Part shown: piece by piece, positions 7,730 through 14,648 of the stretch
How positions within the stretch are numbered: the stretch's first letter is position 1
Layout of the letters: each line of letters begins with the position of its first letter
Source of the DNA: an uncultured Bacilli bacterium
GTDB taxonomy: Bacteria > Bacillota_I > Bacilli_A > RF39 > UBA660
NCBI GenBank assembly: GCA_934091015.1
Contig: CAKOKM010000007.1
Span: 1 to 45,251 of the forward strand
Direction: 5' to 3'
DNA: 45,251 bases
Translations under genes and position numbers: made by a program
Notes under the pieces: generated by a model
Database searches by the model: none
The model's input: the letters and a program-made list of their open reading frames with translations, nothing else
What the model was told of the DNA's origin: nothing

Positions 7730-7756
7730 TTTGCGGTTTCAAATTGAAACCGCAAA
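7730..7756. repeat. Dispersed palindrome, copy 3, upstream of the ORF6N gene
   Basis: Perfect 13-bp arms, TTTGCGGTTTCAA and TTGAAACCGCAAA, around a single A. It lies between truB and the ORF6N gene, about 45 bp before the presumed ORF6N start, where an operator could be expected. Confidence 0.85.
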
Positions 7757-7777
7757 CATTTAATTAGTTAAACAAAT

Positions 7778-7802
7778 AAAAAACTCACAGTTACCCATGA
7801 AT
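7778..7802 (-). terminator. Probable terminator of the rimP-truB operon
   Basis: Minus strand: 8-bp stem ATTCATGG/CTGTGAGT (three G-T pairs) with loop GTAA, leading into a run of T, just after the truB stop codon. Confidence 0.6.
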
Positions 7803-7805
7803 CTT

Positions 7806-8645
7806 TTAAAACATTATTAATGGTTTAATTTTATTATCAAATGGCTCATATAATGCAACATCTTCATTTTCATAAGTAAATAAGATATATTTATTTGTAT
7901 TTATATTCATCACATTACCATTTTTAATATGCTTATAATCTTCTTCATTATCAATTTTCTTTGTAACTACATCTAAAAAATCAGTTAATTTTAATAATTT
8001 ATAATTATTATTTTCAATATCATCCAAAGTATATGCTTCATCAATACTAAAATTACCAAGGGTTGTTCTAACTAAACTAGTCATTGTAGCATATGTTTCT
8101 AAAAATGCACCTATATCTCTAATTAGAGACCTAATATAAGTTCCTTTAGATACCTTACATTTAATAGTTATAATATCATCCTTAATATCTATAAGTTCAA
8201 TATCATAAATATTTACAATTTTACTTGGTAACTTAACATCAATATTATTTCTGGCATATTCATATAATTTTTTACCATTAACCTTAACAGCACTATATAT
8301 AGGAACTTCTTGATTATATGTTCCTTTAAAATGATTTAAAGCATTAATTATTTCATCTTTACTAATGTCTTTTTTGCCTTCTTTTAAAACATTACCCGTT
8401 ATATCTAAAGTATCAGTTAAAATACCTAATTTAAAAGATGCAATATATTCTTTGTCGTGTTCAACTAAGATATTAGCAAGCTTAGTATATTTTCCTATTA
8501 AACAAACAAGTACTCCCTCCGCTAAGGGATCGAGAGTACCTATATGTCCAACACTTTTAGTATTAAATTTACGACAAACCTTATTTACAACATCTCTTGA
8601 TGTCATACCTTTTGGTTTATTTACAACTAGCAAACCATTATTCAT
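7806..8645 (-). CDS. truB: tRNA pseudouridine synthase B
   Basis: Makes pseudouridine 55 in the T loop of most tRNAs. From the ATG at 8645 the protein has 279 residues and starts NGLLVVNKPKGMTSRDVV, as the family does; a TTG at 8669 would add eight residues that homologues lack. The catalytic loop HIGTLDPLAEGVLV with its aspartate follows at about residues 36-49, and AVKVNGKKLYEYAR is the conserved RNA-binding segment. The gene overlaps the end of rbfA by 8 bp and closes the rimP-nusA-ylxR-infB-rbfA-truB operon. The C-terminal PUA-like part is short. Confidence 0.95.
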   Translation of the reverse strand: MNNGLLVVNKPKGMTSRDVVNKVCRKFNTKSVGHIGTLDPLAEGVLVCLIGKYTKLANILVEHDKEYIASFKLGILTDTLDITGNVLKEGKKDISKDEIINALNHFKGTYNQEVPIYSAVKVNGKKLYEYARNNIDVKLPSKIVNIYDIELIDIKDDIITIKCKVSKGTYIRSLIRDIGAFLETYATMTSLVRTTLGNFSIDEAYTLDDIENNNYKLLKLTDFLDVVTKKIDNEEDYKHIKNGNVMNINTNKYILFTYENEDVALYEPFDNKIKPLIMF

Positions 8646-8988
8646 TTGCTTCAGCGTGAATCTCCTCAATTATTTCATCAATATGTTCTCCATATTCAGT
8701 AGATTCATCATAAACAAATCTAATTTCAGGAGTATTTCTTATATCAATTCTTTTAGCAAGTTCAGTTCTTAAAAATGAAGATGCGTTAGTTAATTCAGCT
8801 TGAACCTCTTGTTTCTCATAATCTCCATAAAAAGTATAGAATACTTTACACATTGATAAATCATTAGTAACTCTAACTTCAGTAATAGTTACACTTTTAA
8901 TTATCTCATTATGAACTTCTTCATAAATTATACTTGATAATTCTCTTAAAATTGAAGATGCAATTCTTTCTAATTTAATTTTACTCAT
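8638..8988 (-). CDS. rbfA: 30S ribosome-binding factor A
   Basis: 116 residues, usual length. RbfA helps late 16S rRNA 5'-end maturation and cold adaptation by binding the 30S subunit. The KH-like fold shows in LERIASSILRELSSIIYEEV at the front, VTITEVRVTNDLSMCKVFYT, and the RIDIRNTPEIRFVYDES strand near the end. Its ATG overlaps the TGA stop of infB (ATGA) and its end overlaps truB, so all three are translationally coupled. Confidence 0.95.
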   Translation of the reverse strand: MSKIKLERIASSILRELSSIIYEEVHNEIIKSVTITEVRVTNDLSMCKVFYTFYGDYEKQEVQAELTNASSFLRTELAKRIDIRNTPEIRFVYDESTEYGEHIDEIIEEIHAEANE

Positions 8989-11087
8989 TTTCTTTTTACC
9001 TCAATCATTTCATATGTTTCAAAACAATCTCCTTCTTTTAAATCATTAAAGTTTTCGATTGTAATACCACATTCATAACCACTTTTAACTTCTTTAACAG
9101 TATCCTTTTCTCTTTGAACTGATGAAATAACCCCATCATAAATAATTACACCATCACGAATAACTCTTACTTTAGATTTATTTTTAATAACACCATTAGT
9201 TACAATACATCCTGCAATTGTACCAACTTTACTAAATTTAAATAATTTTTTAACTTCAGCATTACCAATAGTTTTTTCTTCGTATTCAGGTTCTAACATA
9301 CCTTTCATAGCTGATTCCATTTCTTCAACTAATTTATAGATAATTTGATATAATCTAATTTCAACATCATATCTCTTAGCAACTTCTTTAGTAATAGCAG
9401 ATGGAACTACATTAAAACCAATTACAATCGCATTAGAAGCATTAGCAAGAACTATATCACTTTCAGTAATTGTTCCAATACCACTTCTAATTACTTTAAT
9501 TTTAACGCCTTCAACATCAATTTTTTCTAAAGAGTTTTTAACTGCTTCTTCAGAACCTCTAACATCGCATTTTAATACAACATTTATTTCTTTAACACCT
9601 GATTTAATCTTATTAAATAAATCATCAAAACTAATTACCTCTTTAGTTGTTGTTTTATTTTTAGATGCAATTAATCTAGCTTCAGCAACTTCTCTCGCTT
9701 GTTTTTCTGATTCAAAAGCCATAAATTTATCACCTGCAGATGGATTACTTGCAAGACCAGTTATTTCAACAGGAGTACTTGGACCAGCAGTTAAAATATT
9801 TTCACCCTTGTCATTACGAAGAGTTCTTATACGTCCATGAGTTGTACCTACAACAATTGGATCACCTAATCTTAAAGTACCATTTTGAATTAATAGACTA
9901 GCAACTCCACCCATGTTTTTATCAATTCTTGATTCAATAACAGTACCAATTGCATATCTATTTGGATTTGCTTTAAGTTCACTTACCTCAGCTATTGCAA
10001 TAACTGTTTCAAGTAGTTTATCAACGCCCATACCAGTTTTAGCAGATATATTTACAAAAGGAACAGTACCACCCCATGCTTCAGGAGTAATATTTAATGC
10101 AGCCATTTCTTCCATAATTCTTTCTGGATTAGCATCTGGTTTATCCATTTTATTAACAGCAACAACAATAGGCACATTTGCAGATAAAGCATGATCTACT
10201 GCTTCTTTAGTTTGAGGCATAACCCCATCATCAGCAGCAACAACAATAATTACGATATCAGTAATACTTGCTCCTCTTGCTCTCATTTCGGTAAACGCAG
10301 CATGTCCTGGAGTATCGATAAATGTTATTTTACTTCCATTATAATCAATTTGATAAGCACCAATAGCTTGAGTTATACCACCAGCTTCTCCTTCAGCAAC
10401 ATTAGTAGATCTAATATAATCTAAAAGAGTTGTTTTACCATGATCAACATGTCCCATAACAGTTATAACAGGAGGTCTATTAATTAAATCATCCGGATTA
10501 TCAACAATTTCATATTCTTCAAAATTAGTAATATCTCTTGTTTCTTCTCTTTTTAAAGTCATACCATAATCAAGAGCTAAAATCTCAGCAGTTTCAAAAT
10601 CAATACTTTGATTTAAATTAAGCATTGTTCCTAAACTCATTAATTTCATAATAATTTCATTACTACTCTTACCTAATTTATTAGCAATATCTCCAACAGT
10701 ATCTCCTTCTTTATAAAGGATAATATTTTCATCTTGTTTATTACTAGATAATTTTGATTTATTTTTATACATATCTTTTTTCTTATTTAAATACTCAATA
10801 TTATCTCTATTAACCTTATTATTCTTTTTCTTTAATTTTTGATTTTTCTCACTATAATGATGATTATCTCCTAGTATTTCATCAACAGCATCATCTAAAG
10901 CATCTATTTCTTCAAATGAAGCATCACTATCAGTACTAATTAAATTCATTGAGTTATCAAGCATAATAATTGCATCATCATCTAACATAAAGTTTCCATC
11001 AGTTGCTTTATAACCTAAATCACGACATTTGTTAAGTACTTCTTGGACTGTAAATCCCATTTCACTAGCATATTCTTTTATAGTCAT
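8985..11087 (-). CDS. infB: Translation initiation factor IF-2
   Basis: 700 residues. IF-2 is the GTPase that brings fMet-tRNA to the 30S subunit and promotes subunit joining. The N-terminal part has a short IF2-N module (TIKEYASEMGFTVQEVLNKC) and a lysine-rich linker, followed by a second IF2-N-like module at about 128-175. The GTPase domain starts near residue 205 with GHVDHGKTT (212-220), DTPGH (258-262) and NKMD. The C-terminal domains hold the tRNA-binding end (VKSGYECGITIENFNDL). The N-terminal region is short compared with Bacillus. It stops in TGA overlapping rbfA, one of two clear TGA stops in the window. Confidence 0.97.
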   Translation of the reverse strand: MTIKEYASEMGFTVQEVLNKCRDLGYKATDGNFMLDDDAIIMLDNSMNLISTDSDASFEEIDALDDAVDEILGDNHHYSEKNQKLKKKNNKVNRDNIEYLNKKKDMYKNKSKLSSNKQDENIILYKEGDTVGDIANKLGKSSNEIIMKLMSLGTMLNLNQSIDFETAEILALDYGMTLKREETRDITNFEEYEIVDNPDDLINRPPVITVMGHVDHGKTTLLDYIRSTNVAEGEAGGITQAIGAYQIDYNGSKITFIDTPGHAAFTEMRARGASITDIVIIVVAADDGVMPQTKEAVDHALSANVPIVVAVNKMDKPDANPERIMEEMAALNITPEAWGGTVPFVNISAKTGMGVDKLLETVIAIAEVSELKANPNRYAIGTVIESRIDKNMGGVASLLIQNGTLRLGDPIVVGTTHGRIRTLRNDKGENILTAGPSTPVEITGLASNPSAGDKFMAFESEKQAREVAEARLIASKNKTTTKEVISFDDLFNKIKSGVKEINVVLKCDVRGSEEAVKNSLEKIDVEGVKIKVIRSGIGTITESDIVLANASNAIVIGFNVVPSAITKEVAKRYDVEIRLYQIIYKLVEEMESAMKGMLEPEYEEKTIGNAEVKKLFKFSKVGTIAGCIVTNGVIKNKSKVRVIRDGVIIYDGVISSVQREKDTVKEVKSGYECGITIENFNDLKEGDCFETYEMIEVKRK

Positions 11088-11105
11088 ATAAGTATCATTC
11101 CTTTC

Positions 11106-11360
11106 TTATACTAATTCTTTTAAATTCTCGTATACATCATCACTTACATCCATATTAAAAATATGGTTTAAAACTTTTTTCTTTCTTGCTTCTTCAATAA
11201 TTTCTTTATCTTTTTTTAAATAGCATCCTTTACCATTTAATTTACCTGTTAAATCTCCAACTATTTTATTATCACTTATAACAATTCTAAGTAGTTCTTT
11301 CTTAGGTAATTTTTCATGAGTAAGAACGCACATACGCATTGGTACTTTCTTAGTTTTCAT
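11106..11360 (-). CDS. ylxR: YlxR/RnpM family RNA-binding protein
   Basis: 84 residues from the ATG at 11360 (MKTKKVPMRMC); an ATG at 11372 lacks a ribosome-binding site. The YlxR fold is recognised from MRMCVLTHEKLPKKELLRIV and GRGCYL-like LNGKGCYLKKDKE. Members bind RNA, and in Bacillus subtilis this protein (RnpM) was reported to modulate RNase P. The start lies inside the end of nusA, whose GAGGGA serves as a tight ribosome-binding site. In Bacillus an L7Ae-type gene (ylxQ) follows; here infB follows directly. Confidence 0.88.
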   Translation of the reverse strand: MKTKKVPMRMCVLTHEKLPKKELLRIVISDNKIVGDLTGKLNGKGCYLKKDKEIIEEARKKKVLNHIFNMDVSDDVYENLKELV

Positions 11361-12468
11361 TTCCCTCAGCATTAACTTGGTCTAATGTTTTAACATTTAT
11401 TCTAAATCTTGTTAATCTACTAGCAAGTTTAATATTTATACCTTTCTTACCAATAGCAAGAGATAAGTTTTCATTATTAACAATGGCAAGTGCTTCTCTA
11501 TTTTTAGTATTATCTATAATGTTTACGATAACATCTTTAGCAGGACTAAGTGCATTAGCAATAAATGTAGCATCATCTTCATCATATTTAATTAAATCTA
11601 CTTTTTCACCATTTAATTCTTTTAAGATATTTGCAATACGAGTTCCTTTTTCACCAATACATGTTCCAATAGCGTCAATATTATTAACGGTACTATAAAC
11701 AGCAACTTTACTTCTTATACCAGCTTCTCTAGCAACATTATATAAAACTAAAGTTCCATCTGCAAGTTCAGGTATTTCAACTTCAAATAATCTTTTAACA
11801 AAATTAGTATTTTTTCTTGAACAAAGGATAAGTGGTCCTTTAGTACTTTCTTCTACTTTTGTTAAATAAACTCTAATAGAAGATCCCATCTTAACAGTTT
11901 CCCCAGGAATCATTTCGCTCTTAGGTAATATTCCTCTAGCACGTCCTAAATCAACATAATAATTTTTATTATCTTCCATCGCAAGCATACCAACCATTAT
12001 TTCATCTTGTTTTCCAATGTATTCATTAACAATTGAAGTACGTTCTGCTTCTCTTATTTTTTGAGTTAATACTTGTTTAGCCGTAGAAACTGCAACTCTT
12101 CCAAAATCTTTAGGAGTAACTTCTTGTTTAATTGTTTCTCCAACTTTTGCATCTGGATCAATTTTCTTAGCATCTTCTAGAAGCATTTGAGCATCTTCAG
12201 GTATTTCTGGTTCTCCATAAGTAATATTTCCCTCTTCATCAACAATTTCTGGTCCATCAATATAATCATCAACTACTACATAATATGTATAAACTTTAAT
12301 ATCACCAGTTTCTTTATTAATTTCTACTTTAACATTACTCTTAGAATGAAAATTCTTTTTATATGCTGTAATTAATGCTTGTTCCATACTTGCAAAAATA
12401 TAATCTTCATCAATAACTAAATCTTTTGCCATATTTTTTAAGGCTTTAATAAATTCTTTTCCGTCCAT
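11350..12468 (-). CDS. nusA: Transcription elongation/termination factor NusA
   Basis: 372 residues, the usual length for Firmicutes without the extra C-terminal repeats. The N-terminal RNA-polymerase-binding domain contains DEDYIFASMEQALITAYKK, followed by an S1 domain (about 135-200, YVDLGRARGILPKSEMIPGE) and two KH domains (IGTCIGEKGTRI with DLIKYDED, and SLAIGKKGINIKLASRLT). NusA controls pausing, termination and antitermination. It follows rimP with 2 bp between and overlaps ylxR. Confidence 0.96.
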   Translation of the reverse strand: MDGKEFIKALKNMAKDLVIDEDYIFASMEQALITAYKKNFHSKSNVKVEINKETGDIKVYTYYVVVDDYIDGPEIVDEEGNITYGEPEIPEDAQMLLEDAKKIDPDAKVGETIKQEVTPKDFGRVAVSTAKQVLTQKIREAERTSIVNEYIGKQDEIMVGMLAMEDNKNYYVDLGRARGILPKSEMIPGETVKMGSSIRVYLTKVEESTKGPLILCSRKNTNFVKRLFEVEIPELADGTLVLYNVAREAGIRSKVAVYSTVNNIDAIGTCIGEKGTRIANILKELNGEKVDLIKYDEDDATFIANALSPAKDVIVNIIDNTKNREALAIVNNENLSLAIGKKGINIKLASRLTRFRINVKTLDQVNAEGNEN

Positions 12469-12470
12469 AA

Positions 12471-12722
12471 CTATCCTCTTTCTTTACTTGATATATCAAG
12501 TACATATTCTTCTTCTATTAAATCCAACTTATCAATTATTGGATTAATAACATTTGTTGCTTCAACTATTGTATCTAAATCAATTCCATTAACTTTATCT
12601 AACACTATTTTTAAGAAATAATAATTATTCTCATTAACAAAATCAACTGAATCAACAATAATATCCATCTTATTCATTGGCTCTGTAATCTCTTTTTTAA
12701 TAATATCTAACTTTTCTTTCAT
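12471..12722 (-). CDS. rimP: Ribosome maturation factor RimP, N-terminal domain only
   Basis: 83 residues, about half the normal ~150. The position directly before nusA and the end YVLDISSKERG identify it: full RimP has EYxLEVSSPGxxRPL at this point and continues with an SH3-like C-terminal domain. Here the frame stops right after ISS, so the C-terminal domain is missing, and nusA starts 2 bp later, leaving no room for it. Full RimP assists 30S assembly through S12. The N-terminal fold (ITEPMNKMDIIVDSVDFV...YFLKIVLDK) looks complete. It is preceded by a strong AGGAGG. Confidence 0.8.
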   Translation of the reverse strand: MKEKLDIIKKEITEPMNKMDIIVDSVDFVNENNYYFLKIVLDKVNGIDLDTIVEATNVINPIIDKLDLIEEEYVLDISSKERG

Positions 12723-12740
12723 ATGCCTCCTAAATATTAA

Positions 12741-12770
12741 TAAAAGTGGGATATAAAGCCCACTTAAATC
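12741..12770 (-). promoter_or_regulatory. Leader hairpin ahead of rimP-nusA-infB
   Basis: Minus strand: 7-bp stem AAGTGGG/CCCACTT with an 8-nt loop, then TTTTATT, placed about 25 bp before the rimP start. It is downstream of a likely promoter, so it may be an attenuator (NusA is known to control its own operon in other bacteria) or the terminator of the toxin-antitoxin unit upstream. Confidence 0.5.
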
Positions 12771-12782
12771 TGTAACAACTAT

Positions 12783-12834
12783 ATTTTAACACTTATTTAC
12801 TTATATTGTAAAGGAAAATTTTTTTCAACATCTA
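12783..12834 (-). promoter_or_regulatory. Possible promoter of the rimP operon
   Basis: Minus strand: TTTACA, 18-bp spacer, TAAAAT; an overlapping alternative is TTGAAA, 17 bp, TATAAG. Both lie upstream of the leader hairpin. Assigned by eye only. Confidence 0.4.
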
Positions 12835-12867
12835 TTTCAATTCTCAAAAATAAGGTTTTATATTTCC

Positions 12868-13173
12868 TTATTTATTAAATAAGTCGCTATGACTACCCGT
12901 TGCAAAAAGTAATAATACTAATTCATTATCTTGTACTTTATAAACTAATAGCCAGTCGGGTTGTATATGACACTCGTAACACTCTTTAAATATTTTATCA
13001 TTTATTAGTTTATGGTTTTTGTATTTTTCGGCTAATTCTTTGCCATTTGCTATAACGTTAAGTACCTCTAAAAATAAATTTTCATCTTTGCCCTGTTTTA
13101 ATACTTTTTTAAACTCTTTCTTAAATCGGCTAGTATATTGTACGTGGTACTTTGTATTTTCTAAATCAAACAT
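12868..13173 (-). CDS. YafQ-type mRNA interferase toxin (RelE superfamily)
   Basis: 101 residues. The fold and motifs match YafQ: YTSRFKKEFKKVLKQGKD near the start, then CHIQPDWLLVYKV and ATGSHSDLF at the end. His54, His69, Asp73, Trp74 and His95 fit the known catalytic set, but the arginine expected just before TGSH is alanine (Ala91). YafQ toxins cut mRNA at ribosomes. The gene starts 1 bp after the antitoxin stop codon, as is normal for these pairs. Activity may be changed by the arginine loss. Confidence 0.9.
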   Translation of the reverse strand: MFDLENTKYHVQYTSRFKKEFKKVLKQGKDENLFLEVLNVIANGKELAEKYKNHKLINDKIFKECYECHIQPDWLLVYKVQDNELVLLLFATGSHSDLFNK

Positions 13174-13174
13174 A

Positions 13175-13456
13175 TTAATCCTTTAAATCATTTAACATTT
13201 CATACATATTAGTATAACTTTTTGCTTTTACTTTTCCGTTTAGTATATCTTCACCCTCTTGTAAAGCCTCTAATAATTCTTTACTTGGTCTAGGATTAAC
13301 CACCTCAAAAGGTACACCATCTTTATTAATTAATTGTTTTATTGCCATATTGACGTATGTACTCATATTTAACCCTAAATTACTTAAAATACCAGTTGCT
13401 AGTTCTTTGTCTTTTCTATCTACTTGTACGCTTATAGCCGTTGTTAAACTATCCAT
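13175..13456 (-). CDS. DinJ/RelB-family antitoxin
   Basis: 93 residues from the ATG at 13456, which has GAGGTG in front of it; a start at 13489 would lie between the promoter elements. The ribbon-helix-helix start TTAISVQVDRKDKELATGIL, then GLNMSTYVNMAIKQLI and the end KDGVPFEV match DinJ/RelB antitoxins, which bind the toxin with the C-terminal part and repress their own promoter. The promoter at 13480-13508 contains an 18-bp palindrome that is the natural operator. Confidence 0.9.
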   Translation of the reverse strand: MDSLTTAISVQVDRKDKELATGILSNLGLNMSTYVNMAIKQLINKDGVPFEVVNPRPSKELLEALQEGEDILNGKVKAKSYTNMYEMLNDLKD

Positions 13457-13479
13457 ATTAACACCTCTTTCATAATTAA

Positions 13480-13508
13480 AATATATCATATTTTATATAA
13501 AATATCAA
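13480..13508 (-). promoter_or_regulatory. Toxin-antitoxin promoter with palindromic operator
   Basis: Minus strand: TTGATA (13503-13508), 17-bp spacer, TATATT (13480-13485). The spacer is almost entirely the perfect palindrome ATATTTTATATAAAATAT (13488-13505), so a bound RelB-type antitoxin would block polymerase. Confidence 0.65.
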
Positions 13509-13945
13509 GTTATTATATGTGTAATATATTATATTTTATATCTCTAATATATATTATTCTTTAATAACAAAAAAATATACATAAAAAGATAAGTAGTTAA
13601 ATTATTTTGCTTGTCTTTATCTATATAAACACATTATATGGTGGTCTTATGTTTGTATCTTGGTATAAAGTTGTTAATATCTATATCTTCTAAATTAATA
13701 TTTATTTTTATTATATCTAATAAACTAAAAATCAAAAAATCGATCTATTAACGTAACATTAATATCAGAACTATTAGAAAAAAATATTTATCAGAACAGG
13801 ACATAAAATATGATAATATAAAGATCTTAAAATAACATTAAAACACGTTTTTAATTTGAAAAATCGCAAGCAACAAATCTAAATTTATTTGAATAACTTT
13901 ATATTATTATAACAATTACCTAAACTTAAATAAGCTTTAAAAATT
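13509..13945. other. AT-rich stretch without a convincing gene, possible decayed ORF
   Basis: No full gene in about 440 bp. On the minus strand a 36-codon open stretch (13634-13744) ends in LEDIDINNFIPRYKHKTTI and looks protein-like; just before it the adjacent frame reads INVTLIDRFFDF. This could be a broken gene, but the pieces are too short to name. No reverse transcriptase motifs and no template repeat for the gene at 14511 were seen. Confidence 0.4.
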
Positions 13946-14335
13946 TTAATAGAACAATTTTATATCATTAATATCAATATTTTTATTAATCATTTTTCTT
14001 AATTTTCTTTTACAACTTATACCTTCATAGTTATCATATATTCTATTAAGTTGTAAATCATACATATCTAAAAATTTATAATATAAAACTTTTAAATAAC
14101 TTCTTGATAATTTTATTAATAAATTACAAAATATGATATCTTCATAATTATTTATTTTATAATTTATTAAATATTTAAATATATTGTATTCTTTATCACA
14201 ATATTCACTTACAGGTATCTTATAAATACTTGATTTGTTATTCTTTAAGTTGGAAACTAAAAATAACATTTCACATTTAATATTTAAACTGATTTTATAT
14301 ACATTTAATATTTTATTATTATATTTTTCTTTCAT
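13946..14335 (-). CDS. Hypothetical protein downstream of the DGR-like target
   Basis: 129 residues, basic, rich in Asn, Ile, Lys and Tyr, predicted mostly helical, with no signal or membrane segment. I do not recognise a family. Its place, right after the variable-end gene, is where DGR cassettes often carry the ~125-residue accessory protein Avd, and the length fits, but the usual Avd patterns are not visible, so that identity is not claimed. The only ribosome-binding site (GAGG, 14347-14350) lies in the arm of a perfect 12-bp hairpin. It may not be expressed, or expression may depend on opening that hairpin. Confidence 0.4.
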   Translation of the reverse strand: MKEKYNNKILNVYKISLNIKCEMLFLVSNLKNNKSSIYKIPVSEYCDKEYNIFKYLINYKINNYEDIIFCNLLIKLSRSYLKVLYYKFLDMYDLQLNRIYDNYEGISCKRKLRKMINKNIDINDIKLFY

Positions 14336-14346
14336 TATTTTTGGTA

Positions 14347-14379
14347 CCTCAATTGTTTCCTTACAGTAAACAATTGAGG
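14347..14379. other. Perfect 12-bp hairpin between DGR-like gene and 129-residue ORF
   Basis: Arms CCTCAATTGTTT (14347-14358) and AAACAATTGAGG (14368-14379) around a 9-nt loop. On the plus strand a T-rich stretch follows, so it could terminate plus-strand transcripts. On the minus strand it holds the ribosome-binding site of the downstream ORF. It could also form a cruciform, as hairpins downstream of DGR variable repeats do. Confidence 0.7.
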
Positions 14380-14403
14380 ATTTCTTTTATTTTTATTTTT
14401 TCT

Positions 14404-14455
14404 GGCCGTCTATTTTACTCGCTTGCGCCCCTCTGTGACGGCCCTTTAGGAACCA
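14404..14455 (-). ncRNA. GC-rich structured islet, candidate RNA or DGR-flank hairpin
   Basis: In a genome of low GC, these ~50 bp are more than half G+C. The ends GGCCGTC and GACGGCC (14404-14410, 14437-14443) pair over 7 bp and enclose a loop with GGGGCGCAAGCGAG. GC islets in AT-rich genomes often mark structured RNA. It lies 56-107 bp after the stop of the DGR-like gene. Not matched to a known RNA family. Confidence 0.45.
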
Positions 14456-14510
14456 ATATTCCTATTCTTGTTTTACTTTATATATTTTTATTTACACTTG
14501 GTTTACACAA

Positions 14511-14648
14511 TTATCCAATACGGAAAGCTGGAGCGAAGCCATTAGCAAAGTAAGCATAAATGGAATTCCAGGAGCCGGAGCCAACGACAGAAAGGAAACT
14601 ATAGCCATTGGAGGAATTAGCCGCACGAAGCCACCAAAGGGAAGTCGA
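14511..14648 (-). repeat. Candidate DGR variable repeat (VR)
   Basis: The last 45 codons plus stop of the gene, from TCG ACT TCC CTT TGG TGG to CGT ATT GGA TAA. Most codons between GCG GCT and GCT CCA end in C or T with mixed first and second bases. The flanks (TGG TGG CTT CGT; GCT TTC CGT) are the kind that stay fixed in DGR templates. Predicted template: same sequence with A at the mixed positions. Confidence 0.55.

Noticed and set aside
8365..8772. Plus-strand 135-residue ORF over truB/rbfA
   Set aside because: Opposite two well-identified genes and without features of its own.
9913..10424. Two plus-strand ORFs opposite infB
   Set aside because: Shadows of the infB reading frame; no ribosome-binding site or family match.
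14341..14553. Plus-strand 70-residue ORF
   Set aside because: It spans the hairpins and the end of the variable-end gene, has no ribosome-binding site and no sensible protein pattern.
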